Shown here one piece after another: positions 24,969 to 32,557 of a stretch of 51,528 nt of DNA. Below the pieces are notes generated by a model that saw only the letters and a program-made list of their open reading frames with translations, was not told the origin of the DNA and ran no database searches. Numbering within the stretch: position 1 is the first letter of the stretch; every line of letters starts with the position of its first letter. This DNA is from Oscillatoria sp. SIO1A7. GTDB lineage: Bacteria; Cyanobacteriota; Cyanobacteriia; Cyanobacteriales; Laspinemataceae. The stretch covers positions 1 to 51,528 of the forward strand of contig JAAHFN010000050.1 in assembly GCA_010672965.1 (NCBI GenBank), given 5' to 3'. Made by a program: the position numbers and the translations under genes.

Positions 24969-26144
24969 TCAAAATCCTGCCAATCTTCGTAGAGGCGATC
25001 GAAATTGTAATGGGCTCTTACCTCTGGACTTTAGTCTTTGCAAGCGTTTTAAAAGGTTCCTCGGTCGCTGCTCGGGCAGGGGAGCCATCAGCTCGTCAAT
25101 CAAATCTGCCAGGGGCTTCGAGACCCAAGGGGCTTCACTTCGCCAAAGTAATTTGCCAGTTTGACTGCCAGTTTGACTTCCCGTTTGACTGCCAGTTTGA
25201 AGGCTTTTGGCAAATTCTATGGGATGCTTTCCCGTCAACAGATGAACGAAAGTCCGCCCCAAAGCAAAATAATCCGATTGCGGCAAAGCATGACCCTCGA
25301 TTTGCTCTGGTGCCGCGTAGCCCATCGAAATAACTTGGGCGATATCCTGCTTTGCCGGTTTATTAATAGGACTTACGCACTGACACAATCTGTAGGGGCA
25401 GTGCCCCCGGGAGCGCCCCGTAAGAGCAAATATAGAAATAATGCGTAAGTCCCGATCGAAACAAGCGATCGTTTCCTCGCGAACTGCCCCAAAGTCTATT
25501 AAGACCAACTGTCCGTTGGGATGACACATTATATTAGAGGGTTTAATATCCCGATGCAACAGTCCGTTTTGATGGACTAGCGCTAAAATATCTGCCAGTT
25601 GGTGCAGCCAATTGAGGGCGACTTGTTCGGAGATAGTGCCCTGATTTGCTAATTGCATTTCCAATGAAAGTCCCTCAATTTTTTCCATAACTAGACAGTG
25701 CAATACCCGGGCGCTTTTTTTGCTGCTTTTTTTGAGTTTGACCGTAAAGTAGCCATCGGGTTCGACTCGGGGAATCCCAGAATGTTTCTGGCTCAGCCAG
25801 GTCAAGACCCTTGCTTCTTGCCGAAACAAACGAACGGATTCGGGATTATTGTTATGTGCCAAAACTTTCATAACTTTCGGGGCAGCCTCGATCGCTGTCT
25901 CCAGACCCCAATCCTCCACCTCAAAAATTTCGGCGTTGCCCGGTTGCTCTAGGTCTCGCAGGGGTTCGACTAGGCGATAGCGCCCGTTAATCCACAAAGG
26001 ATTGCTACAGCTTTGGCAAAAGCCGAGATGGTCGGGATTTTGGCGCTTTTGGCACTTGGGATTGATACAGTAACTCGCCGGTTGCGTCGTCGGTTGCGTC
26101 GCCAGTTGCGCGCTAGTCGTTGGCTCTTTTTGATTTGTCGTCAT
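24969..26144 (-). CDS. 4-Cys Ser/Thr protein kinase with MITE-encoded insert
   Basis: This 391-residue kinase opens with the cyanobacterial four-cysteine ribbon (C26, C31, C43, C46 in CINPKCQKRQNP...GFCQSC). The kinase core is recognisable: K93 in VMKVLA, E in FRQEARVL, HRDIKPSNIM at 197-206, DFG at 217-219, APE at 278-280. Between DFG and APE, about 28 residues (roughly 231-259, including GRSRGHCPYRLCQC) are encoded by an 84-bp palindromic element inserted in frame at 25369-25452. That lengthens the activation segment. Near residues 317-331 the frame also has QTGS repeats. Whether the kinase still works is unknown. It is convergent with the methyltransferase gene. Confidence 0.85.
   Translation of the reverse strand: MTTNQKEPTTSAQLATQPTTQPASYCINPKCQKRQNPDHLGFCQSCSNPLWINGRYRLVEPLRDLEQPGNAEIFEVEDWGLETAIEAAPKVMKVLAHNNNPESVRLFRQEARVLTWLSQKHSGIPRVEPDGYFTVKLKKSSKKSARVLHCLVMEKIEGLSLEMQLANQGTISEQVALNWLHQLADILALVHQNGLLHRDIKPSNIMCHPNGQLVLIDFGAVREETIACFDRDLRIISIFALTGRSRGHCPYRLCQCVSPINKPAKQDIAQVISMGYAAPEQIEGHALPQSDYFALGRTFVHLLTGKHPIEFAKSLQTGSQTGSQTGSQTGKLLWRSEAPWVSKPLADLIDELMAPLPEQRPRNLLKRLQRLKSRGKSPLQFRSPLRRLAGF
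25369..25452. mobile_element. 84-bp palindromic element, family B, inside the kinase gene
   Basis: GGACTTACGCA at the left and TGCGTAAGTCC at the right form 11-bp perfect terminal inverted repeats; the interior is GTAGGGGCAGTGCCCCCGGG.... The length is a multiple of three, so the reading frame is kept. A related copy lies intergenically at 30265-30358. No clear target duplication is seen. Confidence 0.85.
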
Positions 26145-26379
26145 CTCTACCGCTTTTGCTCGTTCCCAAGCTCCGCCAATGCTAGCGTGATTGGGCCTGC
26201 CTGATGCCAGACCTACAGCTAGCTTCTGAAAGCGACGGCGAGGGAGTTTCTATATATAAGTCGGGAGAAAACCACCCAGCTTTTACGAAAAGCGGCGTTT
26301 TTTGTTACAAAAATTTACACGATCTGTATGGGCCCCGTTTTAGGGGCGAAGCATATGCTTCGTCTAGGTCGCGAGTTTT

Positions 26380-26445
26380 GTAGGGGTGCCGCACCGCGCA
26401 CCTTATTTTGTGGCTCGGCTGCTGGTGCGCGGTGCGGCACCCTAC
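26380..26445. repeat. GTAGGGGTGCCGCACC palindrome
   Basis: GTAGGGGTGCCGCACCGCGC and its complement GCGCGGTGCGGCACCCTAC surround about 25 bp. The GTAGGGTG...GCACCGCGCACC core reappears inside the family B element at 30265-30358. The gap 26145-26495 otherwise holds only short repeats. Confidence 0.75.
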
Positions 26446-26495
26446 GAGGCTTATTTTTATAGCTCCCATGCGAACATGCGAACATGCCCAATGCC

Positions 26496-28130
26496 CTATG
26501 TTTTAATGACTTCTAGCAGACAGCGTATATTATTTTTAGAATATCCTACTTCTCGCGCTGGCTGTTTGTCAAGAAGAGTAAGGATATGTTGGAGATGTGC
26601 TGTAAGTCTGCTTTCGGTTTTAAATCGTTTCCCCAATTTGTCCCTAATCGGCGTCAGAATAAGGCGAAGTTGGAGTTTCTTGAGGTTTTGGTCTGTATCG
26701 CTGACTAATCTAAGGCTGCCCAAGCGGTAAAATTCGTCAGTAGTTTTAGTTTTGTAGGAAGATGCTATCTCCTTGCAGATGTCTTGGATTAATTCCTCGG
26801 TTATGTATTTCATCGCGACAGGCTGAAGCGCGAAATGGGTTCGATCGCTGTTGGCAGTATTTTCGAGAAGCGATCGCCTTCCCAAGGAGTCAATTGCCTC
26901 AATCGCCTCGGACTTAGAGACGGGCAACAATGCTTGCAGTTCGGGGAGAGAAACCGGATAGCGGGCGATCGCCAGCCAATACATTATCTCTTCCTCCAGA
27001 TCGGATAAGCGGTCAATCTGCGTTTCTAACAAATTGCGAAGATTTTGCCCCAGCACTAGAGTATTTTGAATTATATATTGAGCAACGCGGCCTTTAAATG
27101 AATCGACAACGATCTGGGAGACAATCTTCAAGGCCAAGGGATTGCCGCGATAGAGTTCGATTAATTGTCCCCAATAATCTCGGTCGGAGAGTTCCTGCCG
27201 AGTCCCTAAGATTTGCGCTGCATCTTCTTCGGGCAAACCCTGGAGGGATAAAGATCTAGCCCAATCGGCGATCGCAATATCTCGGGGTAGTTCCTGACTG
27301 ACGACGAGCAAGCAACCTTGGTGGCGCTCTTCTCCTACTCGTCGGAACAGTTCGCGATAGTTCCGATATCCTTCCCGGTAGTTTCCGGCCAGCTCGCCGC
27401 TTTGCATAATTCCCTCGGCTTCGTCCAATACCAGCAGACAGCGCGATCGGTGCAAATAGTTCATTAATTGCGATAGAAGTTTCTCGACCGTATCCGGCAA
27501 CTCTGTTTCCTCTCCTAAAAATAGCGCCATTTTTGCCAGGATTTCTGCCAGTAGTTCTGCCAGAGGTGGCGCGTTGCGCAGGCTGCGCCAGAGGAGATAA
27601 TCGAATTGCTCCTTAACCCCTTCTACCAGTTTCACTGCTAGAGCCGTTTTGCCAATTCCCCCCAAACCTTGGAGACCTACTAATCTACAGCGTTTTCCTA
27701 CAATCGATTGCTCTAGTTGGTTTAGCTCTTCCCTGCGTCCGAAGAAAGCGGGCACCTCCGGCATCCGGGTCAAATCTTCCCTTCGGCTGGCATCTGTAGG
27801 CTGGGGACAAGCGCAGTTTAGAAAGCACCGTTTCAAAAACTCTATATCTTCATCGCTATATTCTTTTTTCGAGCCTTGATAGATTGCCACCATTTGCCCC
27901 AGGATATCCTCGGGAGATTCGCCACTTTTGGCAGCAAGCGCCTCGACTAGCTTGATGGCGGTGGTGAAATTGGGCTTGCGCGTTTTGCCATTAAAGAGTT
28001 TGCTGACAGTGGCTCTATCTAGATTGGCCGCTTCTGCCAGCTCGGCTTCGGTCACAAAACCCATTTTTTCGCTCAGGGCTCGAAGCTCCCGTCCGCAAGT
28101 CTCCGGGTTTTTTGTTTCTGGAGGCGGCAT
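26496..28130 (-). CDS. HTH-NB-ARC STAND ATPase, truncated before its sensor repeats
   Basis: This 544-residue protein has an N-terminal lambda-repressor-like HTH (about 16-66; EAELAEAANLDRATVSKLFN), then NB-ARC: FFGRREELNQLE, Walker A GLGGIGKT at 155-162, Walker B LLVLDEAEG, VVSQELPRD, GNPLALKIVS, then a winged helix ending FALQPVAMKYITEEL. A linker of about 100 residues closes with YSKNNIRCLLEVIKT. In relatives that I recall, a similar GYA-NxxNLL-QLK-D stretch is the entrance to WD40 or pentapeptide repeats. Here the frame stops at that point and GGGCATT heptamers begin. It starts at the ATG at 28130 with AGGGAG upstream. It is a paralogue of the 14101-15381 protein. Confidence 0.78.
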   Translation of the reverse strand: MPPPETKNPETCGRELRALSEKMGFVTEAELAEAANLDRATVSKLFNGKTRKPNFTTAIKLVEALAAKSGESPEDILGQMVAIYQGSKKEYSDEDIEFLKRCFLNCACPQPTDASRREDLTRMPEVPAFFGRREELNQLEQSIVGKRCRLVGLQGLGGIGKTALAVKLVEGVKEQFDYLLWRSLRNAPPLAELLAEILAKMALFLGEETELPDTVEKLLSQLMNYLHRSRCLLVLDEAEGIMQSGELAGNYREGYRNYRELFRRVGEERHQGCLLVVSQELPRDIAIADWARSLSLQGLPEEDAAQILGTRQELSDRDYWGQLIELYRGNPLALKIVSQIVVDSFKGRVAQYIIQNTLVLGQNLRNLLETQIDRLSDLEEEIMYWLAIARYPVSLPELQALLPVSKSEAIEAIDSLGRRSLLENTANSDRTHFALQPVAMKYITEELIQDICKEIASSYKTKTTDEFYRLGSLRLVSDTDQNLKKLQLRLILTPIRDKLGKRFKTESRLTAHLQHILTLLDKQPAREVGYSKNNIRCLLEVIKT

Positions 28131-28251
28131 TGGCTACTCCCTCTCGCTTGCTGCTGCCATTGACTTTAGCATAATTGCGCATAGTTGCAAAGAGCGATCG
28201 CGATCGCCCTTGGCGCAAATCCATTCCAAATGTTGCTCACTTCCCCAGATT

Positions 28252-28288
28252 CTTGAAGCTTTCAACTTTAAAAGTTGAAAGCTTCAAG
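28252..28288. promoter_or_regulatory. Perfect 18-bp-arm palindrome in a divergent promoter region
   Basis: CTTGAAGCTTTCAACTTT, a single A, then its exact complement. It lies about 120 bp upstream of the NB-ARC start and 220 bp upstream of the COP23 start. It could be a dimer-binding operator or a bidirectional terminator-like hairpin; it has no T-run. A weaker hairpin (GGTTATT.../...AATAACC) lies near 28439-28465. The rest of 28131-28509 is unremarkable. Confidence 0.5.
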
Positions 28289-28509
28289 GCCAAATAATGC
28301 TAAAAATTGCGCCGATAATTGAAGGTTTCTATCGGTCGTTTTTAGGCCAATTTAAGTGCTATAAGGTAAGTCAAATGTCGAGCGGGCATCCCGTTCGCGC
28401 TTCAGAGCCAGCGGGTGAGGTTGTTGCATGACATCCAGGTTATTGCAGAAAAAAAATAACCAACCTGCCCGGGCAAGAAGCGATCGCTTTACCAAATAAG
28501 GAGATAGAT

Positions 28510-29121
28510 ATGTCTCAGAAAAGATTCGATTTAACCAAAATGCTGGTAGCAGGGGTACTGGCCCTAGGGGCTACTGCTGCCTTCCAGCAACCCAGCCGCG
28601 CTCAAGGGCCTCGCTTCTATTGTGCCAACGGCGCTGACGGCGTGCCCACAACTTTTGCTCAGACCCCTCGGGGCACCGTCAGCATCATTCGCTGGGTTTC
28701 CCAGCATTTTGGCGGTTCCGGCTATACCCCCGAGCGCCGCTGTCAGGAGGTCTCTGCGCGATTCCAGACCTACAATAACAACGGCACGCTCAACTTCATC
28801 ACCAGCGGCTACATGAATGGCCAACCCGTGGTCTGCGTGAGTGGCGCTAACGGAGGGCCTTGCAGCGGCTTGTTATGGACGCTAAAACCCGGACAAAATG
28901 CAGCCCTAACCCTGCAACGTCTATTTGACAATAAATATTACGGTGCTGGTCCTCTGTCAGAAAGCTCCGGAGATAGTGTCTATATTGACGTGCAGCAGGT
29001 GCTAGAGGAGGCTCCGGTAGAAAGTGGCGGGGGCGCTCCCAGCTCTCAGCCTTCGGCGGCTCCGGCTCCCGCTCCGGCACCGGCACCTGCGCCGAGCGGC
29101 GGTGGCGGCAGTGCCTGGTAA
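28510..29121 (+). CDS. COP23 domain exported protein with terminal Trp
   Basis: This 203-residue protein resembles the cyanobacterial circadian oscillating polypeptide COP23, a membrane-associated protein of unknown function. Signal peptide: MLVAGVLALGATAAFQ, cleavage near PSRAQG. The COP23 core begins PRFYCANGADGVPTTFAQTP and contains IIRWVSQHFG, the RRCQEVSARFQTYNNNG motif, NGQPVVCVSG and CSGLLWTLKPG. After about residue 165 it has an Ala/Pro repeat linker and ends GGGGSAW. It has an AAGGAG ribosome site. It is the first gene of a block of eight co-directional exported proteins; the trypsin-like gene starts 30 nt later. Confidence 0.85.
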   Translation: MSQKRFDLTKMLVAGVLALGATAAFQQPSRAQGPRFYCANGADGVPTTFAQTPRGTVSIIRWVSQHFGGSGYTPERRCQEVSARFQTYNNNGTLNFITSGYMNGQPVVCVSGANGGPCSGLLWTLKPGQNAALTLQRLFDNKYYGAGPLSESSGDSVYIDVQQVLEEAPVESGGGAPSSQPSAAPAPAPAPAPAPSGGGGSAW

Positions 29122-29151
29122 CCGCAAGCCCATCCCACGGAGTCAGTCTTG

Positions 29152-30234
29152 ATGAATTGGTACTCATTTGTGCTAGTAGCCTGTATTGGCAGTTTTTCTG
29201 CTTATCTGTCAATACAGGCACTTCCTATCCCCGGTTCTGGCGTAGGCGATTCGGTCTCGATCGCGCCGGTCTCGATCGCGCCTCCAGCAAACCCAAATCC
29301 CAGTTCCACAGAGCAACCTTCTATAGAGCATTCCACGGAGCAGCCATATCAGATTGCCCAATCGATAACCGTGAAAATTTTCTCGGGAGATACCTCCGGC
29401 TCGGGGATTTTGATTCGCAGACAGGCACAGAGCTATACAGTTCTGACCAACGATCACGTTCTGACCCCTGGAGCCGGGGGGCAGTATCGCATTCAGACTC
29501 CTGACGGTCGGATTTATCCGGCTTCGGCGCTCGAGGGTACGAGCTTTGGGGATAACGATCTGGGATTGTTGCAATTCCGCAGCAGCGGGGCGGCTTATGC
29601 GATCGCATCTCTGGGAAATTCATCGGGCCTAGCCCCGGGAGATCGGGTATTCGCCGCTGGGTTTCCCTTTGGGGGCGGGACTGATGGAGCCGGAGGATTT
29701 GTCCTTCTACCCGGCCAAGTCTCGATGAAGATTGACAAAGCTTTTCTTGGCGGCTATAAGCTCGGCTACACCAGCGACTTTCAAAAAGGCATGAGCGGAG
29801 GACCCCTGCTGAATCTTCGCGGGGAGGTAGTTGCGATTAATGGCGTTCATAAATATCCGCTCTGGGGCAATCCTTATGTATTTGGGGATGGCTCTGTGGC
29901 AGACGAGGCAATGCGACAGCAAATGAGTCAGTCGAGCTGGGCCGTCCCGGTGGAGACTTTTTTGCAATTGGCACCGCGCTTTGCCTCCAGTCGCCCTCCC
30001 AGTAACGCTCCTAGCAACCCTCCTAGCAATCCTTCCAGTGGCGGTTCTGGAGAACTGCCGAGATCGCGCCCCCCGGTCCCTCCAGCACCCGCGCCCGCAC
30101 CGGCACCCGTCCCTCCAGCACCCGCGCCCCTCCCTCCAGCACCTGCGCCCGCGCCAGCACCCACGCCGCCAGAACCGCGTCCAACTGGCAACAATCCTCT
30201 AGGAGAGTATCGGTTGCCGACTCCGCGCTGGTAA
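29152..30234 (+). CDS. Exported trypsin-like serine protease with Pro-rich tail ending in Trp
   Basis: This 360-residue protein has an N-terminal hydrophobic signal (FVLVACIGSFSAYLSIQ), a Ser/Pro linker and a chymotrypsin-fold protease domain with an apparent triad: H102 in LTNDHVL, D136 in NDLGLLQF, S215 in KGMSGGPLL. The domain ends in VPVETFLQLAP, a stretch shared with the trypsin-TPR protein downstream. The last 80 residues are Pro/Ala repeats finishing LPTPRW. I chose the ATG at 29152 over the TTG at 29149. It should act in the periplasm or outside the cell. It lies 30 nt after the COP23 gene, so the two are probably co-transcribed. Confidence 0.85.
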   Translation: MNWYSFVLVACIGSFSAYLSIQALPIPGSGVGDSVSIAPVSIAPPANPNPSSTEQPSIEHSTEQPYQIAQSITVKIFSGDTSGSGILIRRQAQSYTVLTNDHVLTPGAGGQYRIQTPDGRIYPASALEGTSFGDNDLGLLQFRSSGAAYAIASLGNSSGLAPGDRVFAAGFPFGGGTDGAGGFVLLPGQVSMKIDKAFLGGYKLGYTSDFQKGMSGGPLLNLRGEVVAINGVHKYPLWGNPYVFGDGSVADEAMRQQMSQSSWAVPVETFLQLAPRFASSRPPSNAPSNPPSNPSSGGSGELPRSRPPVPPAPAPAPAPVPPAPAPLPPAPAPAPAPTPPEPRPTGNNPLGEYRLPTPRW

Positions 30235-30264
30235 GCATTTCCCCTGGCAAGCAGGAATTTTAGC

Positions 30265-30358
30265 AGGACTTACGCATAGACACTATTTGTAGGGTGTCGC
30301 ACCGCGCACCAAAGCCCATATATATATAGAGTTCGAGCCGACAATTTGCGTAAGTCCT
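30265..30358. mobile_element. Palindromic element, family B, intergenic copy
   Basis: AGGACTTACGCA and TGCGTAAGTCCT form 12-bp perfect inverted ends; the interior differs from the kinase copy (GTAGGGTGTCGCACCGCGCA). It lies between the trypsin-like gene and the M48 gene. A half-copy (ACTTACGC...) is visible near 46960, followed by GGTGCGCTGCAGCGCACC. Confidence 0.8.
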
Positions 30359-30542
30359 ATTTAGGATTTTAAAAACTTAAAAAAGCCAGACGATTGAAAT
30401 GGCGACTGTACGAGAGGCGCTTGCTTTGACGGGCTAAAGGAGCGGCGCTGCCAAGAGCCTGGTGAGGAAAGCTGCGATCGCGCCCAAAAAAAACCTTACT
30501 CAGTTCGCAAGCTACAAGGCAAGCGACGAGCCATAAAACCGA

Positions 30543-30564
30543 GAGAGGTCGATTTATCGCCTCT
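30543..30564 (+). promoter_or_regulatory. Hairpin in the M48 leader
   Basis: GAGAGGTCGAT and ATCGCCTCTC form a stem with one bulge about 50 bp before the M48 start. It may be an RNA stability or regulatory stem. The rest of 30359-30615 shows nothing recognisable. Confidence 0.3.
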
Positions 30565-30615
30565 CCAAGATCGGCCTTTGGAAATTTATTTTAATTATTG
30601 ACAAGGGAGCGTGCC

Positions 30616-32538
30616 ATGAAACAATTTCCCCGAAAACTGTCGGTAACTTTAGCGATCGTAATGCCCCTGCTATGGCAATTGCCAGCGATCGGGGCGAGTT
30701 ATAAACGGGCTAGCGATCGGGCAACATCGGTTACCGAGAGCATCGAGAACCGAAGCAATAGCTCTGCCGAACCAGCCCGGGTAGAACTCGCCCAAAACTT
30801 ACTGGGTCTGAATCTTCGCTACCAGAAGCTGGCGGAGGCCGACCGATTCTATCGCCAGGGAAATCTCCAAATGGCGGCGACCATTCAGCGCCAAGTAAAA
30901 GACCCTTGGAACAAACCGGGCACGCAAGCTGAGGCGATCGTCGAACCCGAGAATTTAGCGCCAGCGGCTCGGGTGTATTGGCGAGAGGCCAACGAGGGTT
31001 TAGAAAAGGGCATGGAAAGCAGAGCCTTGGTGGCGCTAGGACTCTTAACCGAGAACTATCCCGAATATATCCCCGCCCACTTGCTCTTCGTCGAAGCAAC
31101 CAAAAAGTTCGAGAAGCCGCCCGAGGAAGTTCTGGGAGTTCTAGACCGGGCAACTACCCTGTTTCCCGACAATACCCAACTCCTCGACGCCAAAATGTCT
31201 TTGTTGGGAGAGCAAAAGAAATGGCTAGAAGCATCCATTGAGGCGCGTCAATTTGCTGTCAGCTATCCGGAGCATCCAGACGCTCCTAAATATCAAGAAC
31301 TAGCTGAGGAACACCTGGAAGAATACAAATCCCTGGTGAAAAAGAAGCTGATTGGCAACTTGATTGCCAACGCGGCGATTTCCGTCTTCACCGGGGATAC
31401 CTCCGGTGCGACGATAGTCAGGATGATGATTCAGGGAGAATCTGAATTTGGCCGGCAGGTCGCCGAGCAATACAAACAAGAACTGACTCTGGTGGAAGAC
31501 CCAGAAGTGGTCGAATATGTAAACCGCATAGGCCAGAAGCTAGTTCAGTTCGCCGGACGAGATTTTGAATACGAATTCTATGTAGTGGAAGACCCCAGTC
31601 CCAATGCCTTCGCTCTCCCGGGGGGCAAGATATTCGTAAACACCGGCATTCTAAAACTGATGGGCTCCGAGGCAGAACTGGCCGGTTTGCTGAGCCATGA
31701 AATCGCCCATGCGGTTCTCTCCCACGGCTTTCAGAAGCTGTCAGAGAGCGCCACTCTCGACAATATGTCGCAAATCATTCCTTTTGGCAATATCATCGGG
31801 CCGCTGGCTACTTTGGATCAAAGTCGGCGTTTAGAGAAACAGGCCGATATTTTAGGAACGCGAATTTTAGCCGCTGCCGGCTATGCTGCCGACGGGCTCC
31901 ATAGCTTGATGGCGCTTTTCAAACAGCTCGAAGGAAAAAGTTCTCTGACTTTCCTCTCTACTCACCCGGCATCGGCCGATCGGGTTCGCGAGCTAGAGTC
32001 GTTGATTCAACTGAGCGGCTATAACCGCTATGCCTATGAAGGAGTCGAGGACTATCAGCAATTAAAGCTAGCTTTAACCGGGGGAGATCCAAATGCGGAG
32101 GTAGCAGCTTCACCCCAGACCGCGCCCCAAACTGCGCCCCAAACCGCGCAACAGGCGCAGCCCAACTCTCCGCCGCCTCAACCGACAGTGGGGGAAGTGG
32201 CTATGACCGCAGGGCAACGAAAGCGAGATGTGGAAATTCGCTTCGATTCGGCCAATGTAAATGCTAACGGGCGGTATGTGGTTCGGGTGGTCGTTCAAAA
32301 TAATAGCGATAACAGTTTTGGCGTTGCGCCCGGAAATCTGGAAGTGGAGAATGTCCGGGGCGAAGAAGTACCCGCCCGCTTGACTTGGGATGGAGATTTT
32401 ATCGTGCCGTCGGGGGGCAGTCTGAACGGCGAATTTAGCATCATTGGTCCTCGCTGGAATAGCAGCGGCAACCAAAGTATGACGGTGGTTATTAAGGAAT
32501 CCACCGGCGGGGGTCGCGTTTTCCGCATCGATTTCTAA
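30616..32538 (+). CDS. Exported M48 zinc metallopeptidase
   Basis: This 640-residue protein has a signal peptide (LSVTLAIVMPLLWQLPAIGA). Next come a helical, TPR-like N-terminal half (about 50-250) and an M48 domain: VEDPEVVEYVNRIGQKL, DPSPNAFALPGGKIFVNTGI and HEIAH at 361-365 with the downstream zinc Glu expected in EKQADILGTRIL. A C-terminal beta-rich domain of about 110 residues begins VEIRFDSANVNANG and ends FRIDF. It resembles the BepA/YfgC group of envelope proteases by domain order, though TPRs are N-terminal here. I chose the ATG at 30616, with GGGAG upstream, over a TTG at 30598. The next gene follows after 19 nt. Confidence 0.85.
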   Translation: MKQFPRKLSVTLAIVMPLLWQLPAIGASYKRASDRATSVTESIENRSNSSAEPARVELAQNLLGLNLRYQKLAEADRFYRQGNLQMAATIQRQVKDPWNKPGTQAEAIVEPENLAPAARVYWREANEGLEKGMESRALVALGLLTENYPEYIPAHLLFVEATKKFEKPPEEVLGVLDRATTLFPDNTQLLDAKMSLLGEQKKWLEASIEARQFAVSYPEHPDAPKYQELAEEHLEEYKSLVKKKLIGNLIANAAISVFTGDTSGATIVRMMIQGESEFGRQVAEQYKQELTLVEDPEVVEYVNRIGQKLVQFAGRDFEYEFYVVEDPSPNAFALPGGKIFVNTGILKLMGSEAELAGLLSHEIAHAVLSHGFQKLSESATLDNMSQIIPFGNIIGPLATLDQSRRLEKQADILGTRILAAAGYAADGLHSLMALFKQLEGKSSLTFLSTHPASADRVRELESLIQLSGYNRYAYEGVEDYQQLKLALTGGDPNAEVAASPQTAPQTAPQTAQQAQPNSPPPQPTVGEVAMTAGQRKRDVEIRFDSANVNANGRYVVRVVVQNNSDNSFGVAPGNLEVENVRGEEVPARLTWDGDFIVPSGGSLNGEFSIIGPRWNSSGNQSMTVVIKESTGGGRVFRIDF

Positions 32539-32557
32539 ACCGGGAGGTAGTCTGATT

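Noticed and set aside
29209-29623. Minus-strand frames of 100-121 residues
   Set aside because: They overlap the protease domain, which has an apparent catalytic triad; no start signals or domains were seen on the minus strand.
30023-30250. Minus-strand Gly/Ala-rich frames opposite the trypsin-like protease tail
   Set aside because: They are shadows of the Pro/Ala-coding repeats in the real gene.
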